From Gluconobacter vitians (GTDB lineage Bacteria > Pseudomonadota > Alphaproteobacteria > Acetobacterales > Acetobacteraceae): a DNA stretch of 64,000 nucleotides. The stretch is taken from contig NZ_JABCQG010000008.1 of the NCBI RefSeq assembly GCF_015244565.1, positions 1 to 64,000 on the forward strand, read 5' to 3'. Shown here piece after piece: positions 48,501-58,467 of the stretch (positions within the stretch are counted from its first letter, which is position 1; every line of letters begins with the position of its first letter). A program made the translations under genes and the position numbers. A model generated the notes under the pieces. The model was not told where the DNA came from and searched no databases. It worked only from the letters and a program-made list of their open reading frames with translations.

Positions 48501-48599
48501 TGAGGAGCCAGCCCATTCCCAGGCATAGTCATGCTGATGAAAACTGGTTTCGCCGCTCTTGTAGGTGACGTCGTCGGTTCCGTTGGTCGTATCGGCCAT
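45570..48599 (-). CDS. tandem-repeat adhesin-like protein with C-terminal Hint domain
   Basis: A 1009-residue protein that I cannot name. Residues 22-314 and 358-660 are two long copies of one unit, each with HDxAWxWxGxxTGGDWxDPxNW, GDAIPQSEQNADVNVGYYGN, IRSLSVWQNSTLxIT and SKVELGGV. Strand-rich Asn/Thr/Gly repeats suggest a beta-solenoid. From residue 664 a Hedgehog/intein (Hint) domain follows: C666 (TTCFLAGSMIRTPEG), VTPEHCLF (T746, H749), FHVETAEHSVIMADGMMTESY. C666 and C750 are the only cysteines. No N-terminal signal peptide is visible and no intein exit motif (HN then Cys/Ser/Thr) is seen. The ATG at 48599 follows GGA. Proteins pairing repeats with a Hint domain occur in Acetobacteraceae; function is unknown. 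Confidence 0.75.
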   Translation of the reverse strand: MADTTNGTDDVTYKSGETSFHQHDYAWEWAGSSTGGDWSDPSNWALKNAGNPVDTTDSSFSGDAIPQSEQNADVNVGYYGNTTPFVVVSNAVLYNQIRSLSVWQNSTLKITAQGGNGNVFATAGLENYGTIIVDTPSKVELGGVTSGDGTLTIMNNNGNVTLDDARLNNGTLNLVNSTLGSETAPVSIAGGTVNLQNSTLVAGLYGEGSTLNVDPASVNTIYVRNLYTNDSGSVQNTVINGVSENTHFGVLSGGDSTPTSATYAENSDGSYTLTINLSNGRAITYPTVHVADGFTPAAHATIVQDGTQGWLIEDAGTSTASASYATSDLHQQMASTAAAAASAGGDTSQYSTNAVSYHNHDAAWRWTGPATGGDWYDPKNWTLYDGQGHVINTTGNSFNGDAIPQSEQNADVNVGYYGNTTPTTVVANAPSYNQIRSLSVWQNSTLEITANGGNNYNGYVFATAGFENDGTILINTPSKVELGGVTMNRDDGTITIMNNDNNVVFDTNNVNNGGTINLINATLGSATNPLWISGGTVNLSQDSSLFLDPSESINTINVDPSTVNTVYVEANGFLHNNSANNQNIVINGVSANTHFGISGVTSAPTAATYTPNNDGSYTLTITLADGRQLTYGNIHTADGFTPAATATIVQDGSNGWIVEDNGTTTCFLAGSMIRTPEGDVAVETLRLGSTVLAFVNGEAVERTVTWAGRAHMVAKTGLSDAEAGYPVRIMKDALAEGVPYKDMLVTPEHCLFINGGFIPARMLVNGRSVVYDRTMPSYDYFHVETAEHSVIMADGMMTESYLDTGNRHSFRQNGTVVSLGGRARNWNDDAAAPLVVSHEVVEPIFREIEARAINAGLENTSPAPVLTEDSGLHLVTSTGQTIHQVRTANDRVMFMIPSDVTEVRLMSRTSRPSETVGPFVDDRRDLGVLVGEITLFDSGNTIRIDQHLTEAGLAGWDVQENIAARWTNGNAMLSLTARQPNSLGMLAIQVLAAGPYLVASEEAETAHTA
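46620..47528 (-). repeat. second long repeat unit of the Hint protein
   Basis: Residues 358-660. It opens NHDAAWRWTGPATGGDWYDPKNW and closes SNGWIVEDNGTTT just before the Hint domain. Much of it is identical or conservatively changed relative to the first unit, including NADVNVGYYGNTTP and SVWQNSTLEIT. Confidence 0.85.
47658..48536 (-). repeat. first long repeat unit of the Hint protein
   Basis: Residues 22-314, about 293 residues. It opens QHDYAWEWAGSSTGGDWSDP and ends ATIVQDGTQGWLIEDAG. A Ser/Ala-rich linker (about residues 315-357) separates it from the second unit. Confidence 0.85.
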
Positions 48600-48873
48600 G
48601 ATGAGATCTTCCAAAAAGATTTCCGGCAGAGAAGACTCGCCGGTGTAGGTTTGGGAATTGCTAACGGTTTCAAATAAGGCGCGCAAGTTAATAATATGCA
48701 AACCGCGACCCTGATTTTGCGCAAATTCGTGAATCTTTCGTGCGCGTGACCTGTCCTGCCGCATGAGGGAACAGGAACTTCCGCAACGGGGGCGCCTCCT
48801 GCGGGGCAGGTGTAGCGTGTCGGCGACGCATGCGGTATGCTGACACAACTGAATTCTAGCGTGGTGACCTGTC

Positions 48874-51717
48874 TTGACCGAGCTGACCGAGCCGACTGAT
48901 CTGACCCCTTCCGGCCGTCTTCCTGTGACGATCGAGGAGGAGATGCGCTCCTCCTATCTGGCCTATGCGATGTCCGTGATCGTATCGCGTGCGCTGCCGG
49001 ATGTGCGGGACGGTCTGAAGCCGGTTCATCGCCGTATTCTCTATGCGATGCGCGAAAGCGGCTTCACGGCCGACAAGCCCTATCGCAAGTCGGCGCGTGC
49101 GGTCGGTGACGTGATGGGTAAATACCATCCGCATGGTGACAGCTCGATCTATGACGCCATGGTCCGGATGGCGCAGCACTGGTCCATGCGCGTCAAACTG
49201 ATCGACGGTCAGGGTAATTTTGGTTCGGTCGACGGCGACAGCCCGGCTGCCATGCGTTACACCGAGGCCCGTCTGGCCAAGGCATCGTCCTTCCTGCTGG
49301 ACGACATCGACCGCGATACCGTCGATTTCCAGCCGAACTATGACGAGAGCGAGAACGAGCCGAAGGTTCTGCCGGCGGTCTTCCCGAACCTGCTCGTCAA
49401 CGGTGCGGCCGGTATTGCTGTCGGCATGGCGACCAACATCCCGCCGCATAATCCGGGTGAGGTCATCGACGCCACGCTGGCCATGATCGCCAACCCGGCC
49501 ATCGAACTCGACGAGCTGATGCAGATCATCCCGGGGCCGGATTTCCCGACGGGTGGCATCATCATGGGCCGCAGTGGCATCCGTCGCGCCTATGAAACAG
49601 GCCGCGGCTCCATCCCGGTCCGCGCCCGTGCCGAGATCGAGGAAATCCGCAAGGACCGTCAGGCCATCATCATCACCGAGATCCCGTATCAGGTGAACAA
49701 GGCCACGTTGCAGGAAAAGATCGCCGATCTGGTGCGGTCCAAGGAAATCGAAGGCATTTCCGACATCCGCGACGAGTCCGACCGCTCGGGCATGCGTGTC
49801 GTCATCGAGCTCAAGCGCGATGCGACCCCGGATGTGGTCCTGAACCAGCTCTATCGCTTTACGCAGCTCCAGACGTCCTTCAGCGCCAACATGCTGGCGC
49901 TCGACGATGGCAAGCCGCGAACGATGGGCCTGAGGGACATCCTGGAAGCCTTCCTGCGCTTTCGTGAAGAAGTCATCCTGCGTCGTGCCCGCTTCGATCT
50001 GAACAAGGCCCGCGACCGCGGACATCTGCTGGTCGGTCTGGTTCTGGCCGTCGCCAATATCGACGAGGTCATCGCGCTGATCCGCGCCGCGCCGGATGCC
50101 GCAACGGCCCGTGAATCGCTGATGGCGCGTGAATGGGACGCTGCGGAAGTCATCCCGCTGCTGGAGCTGATCCATGACGAGGGCAATGTCATCATCGATG
50201 GCAAGGTCCGCCTGACGGAAGCACAGGCCCGCGGCATTCTGGAACTGCGCCTGCAGCGTCTGACGGGTCTGGAACGCGAGAAGATCCAGGGCGAACTCGG
50301 TGAAGTCGCCCACAAGATCGGCGAACTGCTGGCCATCATCGAGAGCCGCCCGCGTCGTATGGAAGTCATGCGCGAAGAACTTCTGGCCGCCCGTGCCGAG
50401 GTCGCCACGCCGCGCGTGACGGAAATTTCCGATGCACTCGGTGACCAGACCGATGAAAGCCTGATCGAGCCCGGCCAGATGGTCGTCACCATCACGCGCG
50501 ACGGCTTCATCAAGCGCACGCCGCTGGAGGTCTTCCGCTCCCAGAACCGGGGTGGCCGTGGCCGCACGGCCTCCGGGCGCCGCGGAGACGACGTGATCGT
50601 CCGCAGCTTCAACGCCCATACCCATCAGTGGGTGATGTTCTTCTCTTCGGGCGGCAAGGCCTACCGGATGAAGGTCTGGCACCTGCCGGAAGCCGCGCCG
50701 ACCGCCAAGGGCCGCGCGTTGGTCAACCTGCTCCCCGAACTGGGAACGGACTCCATTACGGCCGTTCTGCCGCTGCCGCAGGACGAGGAGCTGTGGGAAG
50801 ACCTGCACCTCGCCTTCGCCACGGCCAGCGGCAATGTGCGCCGCAACCGTCTGAGCGATTTCCGCAACATCCGCGCTTCCGGCCTGATCGCTATGAAGCT
50901 GGATGAGGGCGACTCTCTCATTGGCGTGGCAACCTGCCGTGAAGGTCAGGACGTATTCCTGGCGACGAAGAATGCACGCTGCATCCGCTTCCAGATCACG
51001 GACGAGACGCTGCGTGTGTTCGCCGGCCGTGGCAGCACGGGTGTGCGCGGCATCCGTCTGGGTGAGGGCGACGCCGTCATTTCGCTGTGCATCCTCAATC
51101 ACGTCGAAGCCAGCGTCGAAGAGCGTTCGGCCTATCTGCGGATGGCCAATGCCAAGCGCCGCGCCGAAAATGCGGCTCTGGACGACAGTGCCGAGGACGA
51201 GACCGTTTCCGATGACGAGGAAACTGTCGAGATCACGGGCGATCTGACGCAGGAGCGTTTCGAGGAACTGGAGCAGCAGGAGGAAATCCTCCTGACCGTG
51301 ACGGATGGTGGCTTCGGTCGCCGCTCTTCAGCCTATGATTACCGTGTCTCGGGCCGTGGTGGTCAGGGCATCACCAACATGACCTTCTCCGCGAACCGTC
51401 GTGGCAAGGAAGTGGTGGGCACGCTGCCGACGCTTGATGGCACGGATGTCATGCTGGTCACGGATACGGGTCGTCTGATCCGCCTGCCAGTGTCGCAGGT
51501 CCGTGTCATGGCCCGTCAGGCCAGCGGTGTGACGCTGTTCCGTCTCAATGATACCGAGACCGTCATCTGTGTCTTCCCGGTTTTGGAAGATGACACGGAA
51601 GAAGGCGATGCGGATGAAGGATCGGAAGCAGGCGCCAAGGTGATTGGTGATGCCAGTTCCTCCGAAGCGGCTTCTGAAGCTCCCTCCGCAGGCGACGATG
51701 CCGCACCTGACGCCTGA
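48874..51717 (+). CDS. gyrA: DNA gyrase subunit A
   Basis: A 947-residue type II topoisomerase subunit starting at TTG. The quinolone region reads [19 protein letters not shown], with Ser and Asp at the two key positions (E. coli S83 and D87), i.e. the sensitive form. The catalytic Tyr lies in [10 protein letters not shown]. The C-terminal wrapping domain has GyrA-box-like [12 protein letters not shown] and later [18 protein letters not shown]. The end is unusually acidic and Ala/Ser-rich ([16 protein letters not shown]... AAPDA), about 45 residues. coaD starts within the last codons. Confidence 0.95.
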   Translation: MTELTEPTDLTPSGRLPVTIEEEMRSSYLAYAMSVIVSRALPDVRDGLKPVHRRILYAMRESGFTADKPYRKSARAVGDVMGKYHPHGDSSIYDAMVRMAQHWSMRVKLIDGQGNFGSVDGDSPAAMRYTEARLAKASSFLLDDIDRDTVDFQPNYDESENEPKVLPAVFPNLLVNGAAGIAVGMATNIPPHNPGEVIDATLAMIANPAIELDELMQIIPGPDFPTGGIIMGRSGIRRAYETGRGSIPVRARAEIEEIRKDRQAIIITEIPYQVNKATLQEKIADLVRSKEIEGISDIRDESDRSGMRVVIELKRDATPDVVLNQLYRFTQLQTSFSANMLALDDGKPRTMGLRDILEAFLRFREEVILRRARFDLNKARDRGHLLVGLVLAVANIDEVIALIRAAPDAATARESLMAREWDAAEVIPLLELIHDEGNVIIDGKVRLTEAQARGILELRLQRLTGLEREKIQGELGEVAHKIGELLAIIESRPRRMEVMREELLAARAEVATPRVTEISDALGDQTDESLIEPGQMVVTITRDGFIKRTPLEVFRSQNRGGRGRTASGRRGDDVIVRSFNAHTHQWVMFFSSGGKAYRMKVWHLPEAAPTAKGRALVNLLPELGTDSITAVLPLPQDEELWEDLHLAFATASGNVRRNRLSDFRNIRASGLIAMKLDEGDSLIGVATCREGQDVFLATKNARCIRFQITDETLRVFAGRGSTGVRGIRLGEGDAVISLCILNHVEASVEERSAYLRMANAKRRAENAALDDSAEDETVSDDEETVEITGDLTQERFEELEQQEEILLTVTDGGFGRRSSAYDYRVSGRGGQGITNMTFSANRRGKEVVGTLPTLDGTDVMLVTDTGRLIRLPVSQVRVMARQASGVTLFRLNDTETVICVFPVLEDDTEEGDADEGSEAGAKVIGDASSSEAASEAPSAGDDAAPDA

Positions 51718-52228
51718 AACGCCGACTGATCCACGTGTCGGGTTCTATCCCGGCACGTTCGATCCGGTCACGTTCGGGCATCTCGACATCATCCACCGGG
51801 CCTCCGCCCTGTTCGACCGACTTCTGGTCGGCGTAGCAGTGAATGAGGGCAAGCAGCCGCTTCTGGATCTGGAGGCACGCCTTACGGCCCTGCGCCATGA
51901 AGTGAACAGGCTGCCGCATGGCGACCGGATCGAGGTCGTCGGCTTCGATACGCTGCTGGTCGATGCCGTCCGTCAGGCGGGCGCAGGTACAGTCGTGCGC
52001 GGGCTGCGGTCCGGCGGGGATTTCGACTACGAAAGCCAGCTTTCCGGTGCGCTGCGTCGTCTGGCCCCGGAAATCGAGACGGTCTTCCTGCTGTCTTCCG
52101 AAGAACATCGCAGCACGGCCAGCAGGATCGTGAAGGAAATCGCACGACTGGGGGGCGATATTTCTCCCTTCGTCAGCGAAGATGTTGCACGTATCGTCTT
52201 GTCGAAACTGGGCCGAGGGCCGACATAA
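51698..52228 (+). CDS. coaD: phosphopantetheine adenylyltransferase
   Basis: A 176-residue enzyme of coenzyme A synthesis. It begins [32 protein letters not shown], with the (H/T)xGH motif as TFGH. It has [13 protein letters not shown], typical of CoaD, and the C-terminal [16 protein letters not shown] region ([15 protein letters not shown]). The ATG at 51698 overlaps the 3' end of gyrA by 20 bases, indicating translational coupling. Confidence 0.93.
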   Translation: MPHLTPETPTDPRVGFYPGTFDPVTFGHLDIIHRASALFDRLLVGVAVNEGKQPLLDLEARLTALRHEVNRLPHGDRIEVVGFDTLLVDAVRQAGAGTVVRGLRSGGDFDYESQLSGALRRLAPEIETVFLLSSEEHRSTASRIVKEIARLGGDISPFVSEDVARIVLSKLGRGPT

Positions 52229-52259
52229 GAGCCTTCAATGATTTCTGGAAGGTTCCAAG

Positions 52260-52745
52260 ATGTCCGATACTGCAGTGCCCGACGGCAACAAGCTGGTTTT
52301 CGAGCTCAAGACTGGCAAGGTCGTCATCGAGCTGCGCCCTGACCTGGCTCCGCTGGCATGCGAGCGCCTCAAGCTCCTGGCCACCGAAGGGTTCTATAAC
52401 GGCGTGCCGTTCCATCGCGTGATCGAAGGCTTCATGGCCCAGGGTGGGGATCGGTCGGGAACCGGTACGCAAGGCAGCCACTATCCGGACCTCAAGGCCG
52501 AATTCACGGACAAGGCCAAGTTCGAGCGCGGTACGGTGGGCATGGCCCGCACGATGGCACCGCACTCCGCCAACAGCCAGTTCTTCATCATGTTCGCCGA
52601 CAGCCCGCACCTGAACGGTCAGTACACGATCGTCGGCAAGGTGATCGAAGGCATGGAATATGTGGATCAGCTCAAGCGCGGTTCGGGCGCAGGCGGCGTG
52701 GTCAAGGACCCCGACACCATCGTCAAGGCTTATGTCGAAGCCTGA
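52260..52745 (+). CDS. ppiB: peptidyl-prolyl cis-trans isomerase, cyclophilin type
   Basis: A 161-residue cytoplasmic cyclophilin that speeds Xaa-Pro isomerisation. The catalytic Arg is in YNGVPFHRVIEGFMAQGGD, and the family signatures GTVGMARTMAPHSANSQFFIMFADSPHLNGQYTIVGKVIEGM are complete. No signal peptide is present. It follows coaD by 31 bases and is followed by a strong terminator, so it ends the gyrA-coaD-ppiB run. Confidence 0.93.
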   Translation: MSDTAVPDGNKLVFELKTGKVVIELRPDLAPLACERLKLLATEGFYNGVPFHRVIEGFMAQGGDRSGTGTQGSHYPDLKAEFTDKAKFERGTVGMARTMAPHSANSQFFIMFADSPHLNGQYTIVGKVIEGMEYVDQLKRGSGAGGVVKDPDTIVKAYVEA

Positions 52746-52771
52746 GTTCCGCTGAAAAGCAGGACTACGGG

Positions 52772-52805
52772 AAAGCCGGTGCAGAAATGCACCGGCTTTT
52801 TTTGT
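52772..52805 (+). terminator. rho-independent terminator after ppiB
   Basis: AAAGCCGGTGCA pairs with TGCACCGGCTTT across GAAA, then a run of T. Confidence 0.92.
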
Positions 52806-52834
52806 CTTTTCTCCGACGCGCGCATCATGCGCCG

Positions 52835-52857
52835 GTTCATAAGTCTTACTTATGAAC
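52835..52857. promoter_or_regulatory. perfect palindrome upstream of the small lipoprotein gene
   Basis: GTTCATAAGT, CTT and ACTTATGAAC form a perfect 10-3-10 inverted repeat 75 bases before the ATG of the small lipoprotein gene, in AT-rich sequence. It looks like a site for a dimeric repressor; it does not match the GTTC-N7-GTTC LexA box. Confidence 0.6.
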
Positions 52858-52931
52858 AGATAGAAACATAAGATTTCACTCTCCTTTTCCAGAATCGTAT
52901 GATCATCACGATCAGAAAAGGAAGAATAACA

Positions 52932-53108
52932 ATGATGATCAAAAAGAAAGCTCTGGTATTCGACGCAGTATTACTGTCCTGCGCTCTAGCCCTGCCCGCC
53001 TGCTCAGGCGGTGTTGCCAATGGAACCGACGGCCGGAGCCATTTTGCCAACACGGTTGCTGTGATGACGCCGGACCCGTCCAGTATTCCGGACCGTGCGG
53101 TCTTTTAA
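52932..53108 (+). CDS. small lipoprotein, 58 aa
   Basis: A 58-residue gene: basic start MMIKKKALVFDAVLLSCALA, then lipobox LPAC and a short mature peptide SGGVANGTDGRSHFANTVAV followed by MTPDPSSIPDRAVF. AAGGAAG precedes the ATG at a normal distance. The second Met could be the start. No family is known to me. The palindrome upstream suggests regulated expression. It converges with ssb. Confidence 0.6.
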   Translation: MMIKKKALVFDAVLLSCALALPACSGGVANGTDGRSHFANTVAVMTPDPSSIPDRAVF

Positions 53109-53204
53109 GACCGGGCCCGTGGGCTGACGGAAAACGCCCTGCCATGGCGGATGTCGGCTGACATCCGCCATTCTCTTATCTGCTATCCGGTTTCCCTGAC
53201 AGGA

Positions 53205-53774
53205 TCAGAACGGGATTTCGTCGTCCAGATCGTTGTCCGGCGGGGCATCCCAGCCACCATTGCTGCCACCCGAACGGTTACCGCCACCGGTATTACCGCG
53301 GGATCCTCCCCCGAAACCGCCCGAGCCGCCAGCTGAGCCGCCCCGGCTGCCACCGCCGAAGCCGCCACCGCTGCCATAGCCACCGCCATTGTCAAAACCG
53401 CCATCATCGCCGCCACCGCTGCGATTGCTGTCGATCAGCACGAGGTCACCGCGGAAACGGTCGATCACGACTTCGGTCGTGTATTTTTCCTGGCCGGACT
53501 GGTCGGTCCATTTGCGGGTGCGGAGTTCACCCTCGATATAGACCTTGCGGCCCTTGCGCAGATAACGCTCGGCAACATCGGCCGTGCGCTCATTGAAGAT
53601 CACCACGCGATGCCACTCGGTGCGCTCCTTGCGCTCACCCGACTGCTTGTCGTTCCAGGTGTCGGACGTCGCAACGGTCAGGTTGACGATCTTCGCCCCC
53701 GACTGCGTGTTGCGGACTTCCGGATCCTTACCCAGATTTCCGACCAGAATCACCTTGTTGACGCTGCCTGCCAT
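53205..53774 (-). CDS. ssb: single-stranded DNA-binding protein
   Basis: A 189-residue SSB that coats ssDNA in replication and repair. The OB fold begins [23 protein letters not shown] and contains [37 protein letters not shown] very Gly-rich linker (about residues 118-175) leads to the acidic tip DLDDEIPF that binds partner proteins. The ATG at 53774 is chosen over an upstream in-frame start. It is divergent from uvrA, the usual alphaproteobacterial order, with 132 bases between. Confidence 0.95.
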   Translation of the reverse strand: MAGSVNKVILVGNLGKDPEVRNTQSGAKIVNLTVATSDTWNDKQSGERKERTEWHRVVIFNERTADVAERYLRKGRKVYIEGELRTRKWTDQSGQEKYTTEVVIDRFRGDLVLIDSNRSGGGDDGGFDNGGGYGSGGGFGGGSRGGSAGGSGGFGGGSRGNTGGGNRSGGSNGGWDAPPDNDLDDEIPF

Positions 53775-53790
53775 TCCCGTCCCAACCAAT

Positions 53791-53805
53791 TTTCTCGAAT
53801 TGTTC
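53791..53805. promoter_or_regulatory. LexA-like SOS box between ssb and uvrA
   Basis: TTTC-TCGAATT-GTTC differs in one base from the alphaproteobacterial LexA box GTTC-N7-GTTC. It lies 17 bases before the ssb ATG and about 100 bases before uvrA, both SOS genes in many relatives. A separate hairpin TCCCCAT-CTA-ATGGGGA follows at 53824-53840. Confidence 0.35.
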
Positions 53806-53906
53806 TTTTCATACGTGCGTAAGTCCCCATCTAATGGGGAACAATCCAACGCCATTCAAGCGCGTTTGATCTCACAACTACCTTTTCTCCACATTCCGGG
53901 GTTTCC

Positions 53907-56900
53907 GTGAGCTTTCCAGACAACCATTCGATCCGTGTCCGTGGGGCCCGCGCCCATAATCTCAAGAATATCGATGCCACGATCCCCCGTGATTCCCTGA
54001 CGATCATCACGGGCCTCTCTGGCTCCGGAAAATCCTCCCTGGCCTTCGACACGATCTATGCCGAGGGCCAGCGGCGCTATGTGGAAAGCCTCTCCGCCTA
54101 CGCGCGCCAGTTCCTGGAACTGATGGGCAAGCCGGATGTGGACTCCATCGAGGGCCTCTCTCCGGCCATCTCGATCGAACAGAAAACCACATCCAAGAAC
54201 CCCCGCTCGACCGTGGGCACGATCACGGAAATCCACGACTACATGCGTCTGCTCTGGGCGCGTGTCGGCATCCCTTACTCCCCCGCGACCGGCCTGCCGA
54301 TCGAAGCCCAGACCATCAGCCAGATGGTGGACCGCGTCATGGCCATGCCGGACGGCATGCGCCTGATGCTGCTTGCGCCAGTCGTGAGGGACCGCAAGGG
54401 CGACTGCAAGCGCGAACTGGCTGAACTGACGCGCAAGGGCTTCACGCGCGTGAAGATCGACGGCGAGCTGTATGAAATCGCCGAGGCACCGGAGTTGAAC
54501 CGCAAGACGCGTCATACCGTCGAAGTCGTGGTGGACCGGATTGTCGTCAAGGAAGGGATTGAATCCCGCCTGGCCGACAGTTTCGAGACCGCGCTCGAAC
54601 TCTCCGACGGTCTGGCATACGCCGAGGAAGTCAAACGTGCAGGCGAAAAGGAAGCCCCGGCGCATGTCGTGTTCTCGTCCCGCTTCGCCTGCCCCGTCTC
54701 CGGCTTCACGATCGAGGAGATCGAGCCGCGGCTGTTCTCCTTCAACGCGCCAATGGGCGCCTGCCCTGTGTGTGACGGCATCGGCACCGAGACCCATTTC
54801 GACGCGAACCTGATCGTCCCGGATGACAGCCTGACACTGGCCGAAGGTGCCATCACCCCGTGGAAGGGTGCGAGCACGGACTGGTACGACCAGACGCTTG
54901 CCGCCCTCGCCCGCCATTGCGGCGATGACATGAACACGCCCTGGAGCGAGCTTCAGCCCGCGACGCAGGACCTCATCATCAACGGTTCGAAAGAGCCGAT
55001 CGACATTCCCTACAGCGATGGCGGGAAGGTCCATATCATCACCAAGCCGTTCGAAGGCGTGCTGAAGAACCTGCGTCGCCGCATGGCCCAGACGGACAGC
55101 ATGTGGGTGCGCGAGGAGCTCTCCCGCTACCAGTCCGAAAAGCCGTGCCATGCCTGCCACGGCGCACGCCTCAAGCCCGAAGCCCTGTGCGTGAAAGTCA
55201 AGGACCTCAACATTGCCGAAGCCTCGGACATGCCGATCCGCAAGGCTCTCGACTGGTTCTCCACCGTGGAAGCAACCCTCACGCCCCAGCGCGCCGAGAT
55301 CGCCCGCCGCATCCTGCGCGAAATCACGGACCGGCTGCACTTTCTCGATGATGTCGGGCTGGACTACCTCACCCTCTCGCGCGGTTCCGCGACCCTGTCC
55401 GGCGGCGAAAGCCAGCGCATCCGTCTGGCGTCGCAGATCGGTTCGGGCCTGACGGGCGTACTGTATGTGCTGGATGAGCCCTCCATCGGCCTGCATCAGC
55501 GCGATAACGAACGCCTGCTCGGCACGCTCGACCGCCTCAAGCGCCTCGGCAACACCGTCATCGTCGTCGAACATGACGAGGACGCCATCCGTGCCGCCGA
55601 TTACCTGATCGATATGGGACCGGGTGCGGGTAAGCTCGGCGGTGAAGTCATTGCCGTCGGCACCCCGGCAGAGGTCGCCAAAAATCCCAACAGCATCACC
55701 GGCGCCTATCTGTCAGGCCGCAAAGTCATTCCCGTGCCGACCGAACGTCGCAAGCCCAGCGGCATGCTCACCCTGCACGGCGCACGCGGCAACAACCTCA
55801 AGGATCTGACGGTCGATTTCCCGCTCGGCACCTTCATCGCCGTCACCGGCGTCTCGGGTGGCGGCAAGTCCACGCTGGTCATCGACACGCTGTACAAGGC
55901 GCTGTCCCGCCAACTCATGAAATCGAGCCAGACGCCGCTGCCCTATGACCGTCTGGAAGGCGTGGACAATCTCGACAAGATCATCGAGATCGACCAGTCC
56001 CCGATCGGTCGTACCCCACGCTCCAACCCCGCGACCTATACGGACCTGTTCGCCCCGATCCGCGACTGGTTCGCCGAACTCCCCGAGTCCAAGGCGCGCG
56101 GCTACAAGCCTGGCCGCTTCTCCTTCAACGTGAAGGGCGGTCGCTGCGAAGCCTGTCAGGGCGACGGTGTTCTCAAGATCGAAATGCACTTCCTGCCGGA
56201 CGTGTACGTGACCTGCGACACCTGCAAAGGCGCACGCTATAACCGCGAAACGCTGGACGTGAAATTCCGCGGCAAATCCATCGCAGACGTGCTCTCCATG
56301 ACCGTGGACGAGGCCCTGCCGTTCTTTCAGGCCGCGCCGAAAATCCGCGACCGTCTCGCCATCCTGCAACAGGTGGGGTTGGGTTATGTCGCCCTCGGCC
56401 AGCAGGCCACCACGCTTTCGGGCGGCGAGGCCCAACGCGTCAAGCTGTCGAAAGAACTGGCCAAACGCGCCACTGGCCGCACGGTCTATATTCTCGACGA
56501 ACCCACGACCGGCCTGCACACGGAAGACGTCCGCAAACTGCTTGAAGTACTCCACACCCTCGTCGATCAGGGCAACACGGTTCTGGTGATCGAGCACAAT
56601 CTGGAAGTCATCAAGACGGCCGACTGGCTGATCGATATCGGCCCCGAGGGCGGGGACGGCGGTGGTCAGGTCGTCGCAGCCGGAACGCCGGAAGACATCG
56701 CCGCCTGCAAAGCCAGCCATACCGGCCGCTTCCTGGCCCCGCTGCTGGACGCACCGGGCGCAAGACAGCCGCGCAAGGTCACGGCTACCAAAATCACACA
56801 GGCCATGCTCGCCGCCAGTCTGCCGCCACCAAAAGCCGAACGCACAGCCGCGAAAAAGGCAAAAGCCGCCAAAGAAAAAGCAGCGAAAAAAGCTACTGAA

Positions 56901-56951
56901 AAGAAACCCCGAGGCCGCCCCGCCGGCTCCCGCAACAAAACCAAAGCCTGA
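53907..56951 (+). CDS. uvrA: excinuclease ABC subunit A
   Basis: A 1014-residue damage-recognition ATPase of nucleotide excision repair, starting at GTG. It has two ABC ATPase halves with Walker [15 protein letters not shown] and [14 protein letters not shown], signature motifs [16 protein letters not shown] and [15 protein letters not shown], and zinc modules [10 protein letters not shown] and CEACQGDG...CDTCKGARY. The body ends near GRFLAPLLD; a Lys/Ala-rich tail of about 70 residues ([20 protein letters not shown]... [13 protein letters not shown]) follows, ending in an AT-hook-like RGRP. That tail is longer than in most UvrA and may add non-specific DNA binding. Confidence 0.95.
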   Translation: MSFPDNHSIRVRGARAHNLKNIDATIPRDSLTIITGLSGSGKSSLAFDTIYAEGQRRYVESLSAYARQFLELMGKPDVDSIEGLSPAISIEQKTTSKNPRSTVGTITEIHDYMRLLWARVGIPYSPATGLPIEAQTISQMVDRVMAMPDGMRLMLLAPVVRDRKGDCKRELAELTRKGFTRVKIDGELYEIAEAPELNRKTRHTVEVVVDRIVVKEGIESRLADSFETALELSDGLAYAEEVKRAGEKEAPAHVVFSSRFACPVSGFTIEEIEPRLFSFNAPMGACPVCDGIGTETHFDANLIVPDDSLTLAEGAITPWKGASTDWYDQTLAALARHCGDDMNTPWSELQPATQDLIINGSKEPIDIPYSDGGKVHIITKPFEGVLKNLRRRMAQTDSMWVREELSRYQSEKPCHACHGARLKPEALCVKVKDLNIAEASDMPIRKALDWFSTVEATLTPQRAEIARRILREITDRLHFLDDVGLDYLTLSRGSATLSGGESQRIRLASQIGSGLTGVLYVLDEPSIGLHQRDNERLLGTLDRLKRLGNTVIVVEHDEDAIRAADYLIDMGPGAGKLGGEVIAVGTPAEVAKNPNSITGAYLSGRKVIPVPTERRKPSGMLTLHGARGNNLKDLTVDFPLGTFIAVTGVSGGGKSTLVIDTLYKALSRQLMKSSQTPLPYDRLEGVDNLDKIIEIDQSPIGRTPRSNPATYTDLFAPIRDWFAELPESKARGYKPGRFSFNVKGGRCEACQGDGVLKIEMHFLPDVYVTCDTCKGARYNRETLDVKFRGKSIADVLSMTVDEALPFFQAAPKIRDRLAILQQVGLGYVALGQQATTLSGGEAQRVKLSKELAKRATGRTVYILDEPTTGLHTEDVRKLLEVLHTLVDQGNTVLVIEHNLEVIKTADWLIDIGPEGGDGGGQVVAAGTPEDIAACKASHTGRFLAPLLDAPGARQPRKVTATKITQAMLAASLPPPKAERTAAKKAKAAKEKAAKKATEKKPRGRPAGSRNKTKA

Positions 56952-56983
56952 ACCCGGTCTTGTCCTGAAGAATCAGTCTCTCT

Positions 56984-57520
56984 TCAGGACAAGAATCCCA
57001 GAACATAAGCCAGCCCGAACACCACCAGAACCGTACCGTTGAACAGGGCATGGCACAGAGCTGTCGTCCAGAAAGGGCTGATCCCCACATCCTTCTCGGC
57101 AGTCAGGAAACAGAAATAGAAGCAGCTTCCGCTCACCAGCCCGGTACAGAGCGCAGTCAGAGCACTTCGCCCCAAACTGCCGCCGTAATGAGTGAAGGAA
57201 AATGGCCCCACGCAACCGAGCCACGCCACAAACGGCGTCACGGACCGCTGCCCCAGCACCTTCCGTACCAACACGATCGGCAGCCAGAAAAACAGAAACG
57301 TTTCCATGACGGGCGCAAGCAGAACGCCGAGAGCGACGGAGGCCACGGCCCCTGGCTGCCACGTTCCAGTGGCCCCGAACCCCTCTGCATCAATCAGAAG
57401 ATGCAGAGGGATGGCGGTCAGGGCATTGATCAGCGCATAGCGCCCCGCAATCCGGAACATCCGCCGGGCCACATCCGGCCGCTGCGAAACATCCTCAGCG
57501 ACCGGCGAGACCGCCGTCAC
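56984..57520 (-). CDS. CPBP-family intramembrane protease-like protein
   Basis: A 178-residue protein with four to six hydrophobic segments and the three motifs of the CPBP (CAAX protease and bacteriocin-processing) family in weak form: [13 protein letters not shown] for motif 1, where one Glu of the usual EE is replaced by Met-Glu, FSFTHYGG for motif 2 and [11 protein letters not shown] for motif 3 with HxxxN. The metal ligands are mostly there, so it may be active. Its start overlaps the trhO stop by 4 bases, so the two are translated from one mRNA. Confidence 0.6.
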   Translation of the reverse strand: MTAVSPVAEDVSQRPDVARRMFRIAGRYALINALTAIPLHLLIDAEGFGATGTWQPGAVASVALGVLLAPVMETFLFFWLPIVLVRKVLGQRSVTPFVAWLGCVGPFSFTHYGGSLGRSALTALCTGLVSGSCFYFCFLTAEKDVGISPFWTTALCHALFNGTVLVVFGLAYVLGFLS

Positions 57521-58467
57521 TTCTGGCGGACGCCCAGATGCCGGGCCCGCCGCGCCTGTGCCAACGCTTCCTGACGCTCACGTTCGGCATAGCGGCGGCG
57601 CTGTTCTTCCGTCCGTTCGTTATGGCAATGCGGGCACGACACACCCTGTACAAACAGCGGCGAGGCCTTGTCGTGCGCGTTCAGCGGCCGACGGCAGGCA
57701 TGGCAGACATCATACGTCCCGATCTCCAGCCCGTGCTTCACAGAAACACGCTGGTCAAACACGAAGCACTCGCCTTCCCACAGGCTCTCTTCTTCCGGAA
57801 CGGTCTCCAGATATTTCAGGATGCCGCCCTTGAGGTGATAGACCTCGTCCACACCTTCAGCCCGCGCAAAGGATGTCGATTTCTCGCAGCGGATGCCCCC
57901 CGTGCAGAACATCGCGATCTTCGGCAGACGGCCTTCCGCTTCCAGTTCCTGTCGCCGTTTGCGAAACCATTCAGGAAATTCGCGGAATGATTTTGTTTTA
58001 GGATCTTCGGCGCCTTTGAACGTCCCGATCGTCACTTCGTAATCGTTGCGTGTATCGATCAGGATCGTATCCGGATCGGAAATCAGCGCGTTCCAGTCCT
58101 CCGGCGCCACATACCGCCCCACGCCCTGACGCGGGTCGATATCCGGCTCGCCCATCGTGACGATTTCCTTTTTCAGCCGCACCTTCATGCGACGGAATGG
58201 CAGTTCCGGAGCGCGGGAGTCCTTGCTCTCCAGATCCGCACAGCCCGGCAGCGCACGGATATGCGCCATCACGCGCTCCATACCCTCATCCGTCCCGGCA
58301 ATCGTGCCGTTGATCCCCTCACGCGCCAGAAGTAGGATTCCCTTGATGCCTTCCTTCTCGCATAGATCAAGCAGCGGCCCGCGCAATGCGGCCGGGTCTT
58401 CGAACGGCGTGAAATGATACAGCGCGACAATGCGGGTCGGTTCTAGGGCATCAGGCGCATCAGACAT
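57517..58467 (-). CDS. trhO: tRNA uridine-5 hydroxylase, rhodanese-type
   Basis: A 316-residue cytoplasmic protein (YceA family) that hydroxylates U34 of tRNAs in an oxygen-dependent way. It has an N-terminal acylphosphatase-like domain ([15 protein letters not shown]) and a rhodanese domain with [16 protein letters not shown] and the active loop [12 protein letters not shown]. The Cys-rich C-terminal part (CHACRRPLN... [26 protein letters not shown]) probably binds zinc. The length is normal. It is followed with a 4-base overlap by the CPBP-like gene. Confidence 0.92.
   Translation of the reverse strand: MSDAPDALEPTRIVALYHFTPFEDPAALRGPLLDLCEKEGIKGILLLAREGINGTIAGTDEGMERVMAHIRALPGCADLESKDSRAPELPFRRMKVRLKKEIVTMGEPDIDPRQGVGRYVAPEDWNALISDPDTILIDTRNDYEVTIGTFKGAEDPKTKSFREFPEWFRKRRQELEAEGRLPKIAMFCTGGIRCEKSTSFARAEGVDEVYHLKGGILKYLETVPEEESLWEGECFVFDQRVSVKHGLEIGTYDVCHACRRPLNAHDKASPLFVQGVSCPHCHNERTEEQRRRYAERERQEALAQARRARHLGVRQK

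Noticed and set aside
45570..48599. True intein splicing in the Hint protein
   Set aside because: No C-terminal HN followed by Cys/Ser/Thr exists after the Hint core and the host part is not an essential enzyme; an autoprocessing domain is more likely.
48856..51102. 748-codon open frame antisense to gyrA
   Set aside because: It is a shadow of gyrA, which is full length and has its catalytic Tyr and quinolone region.
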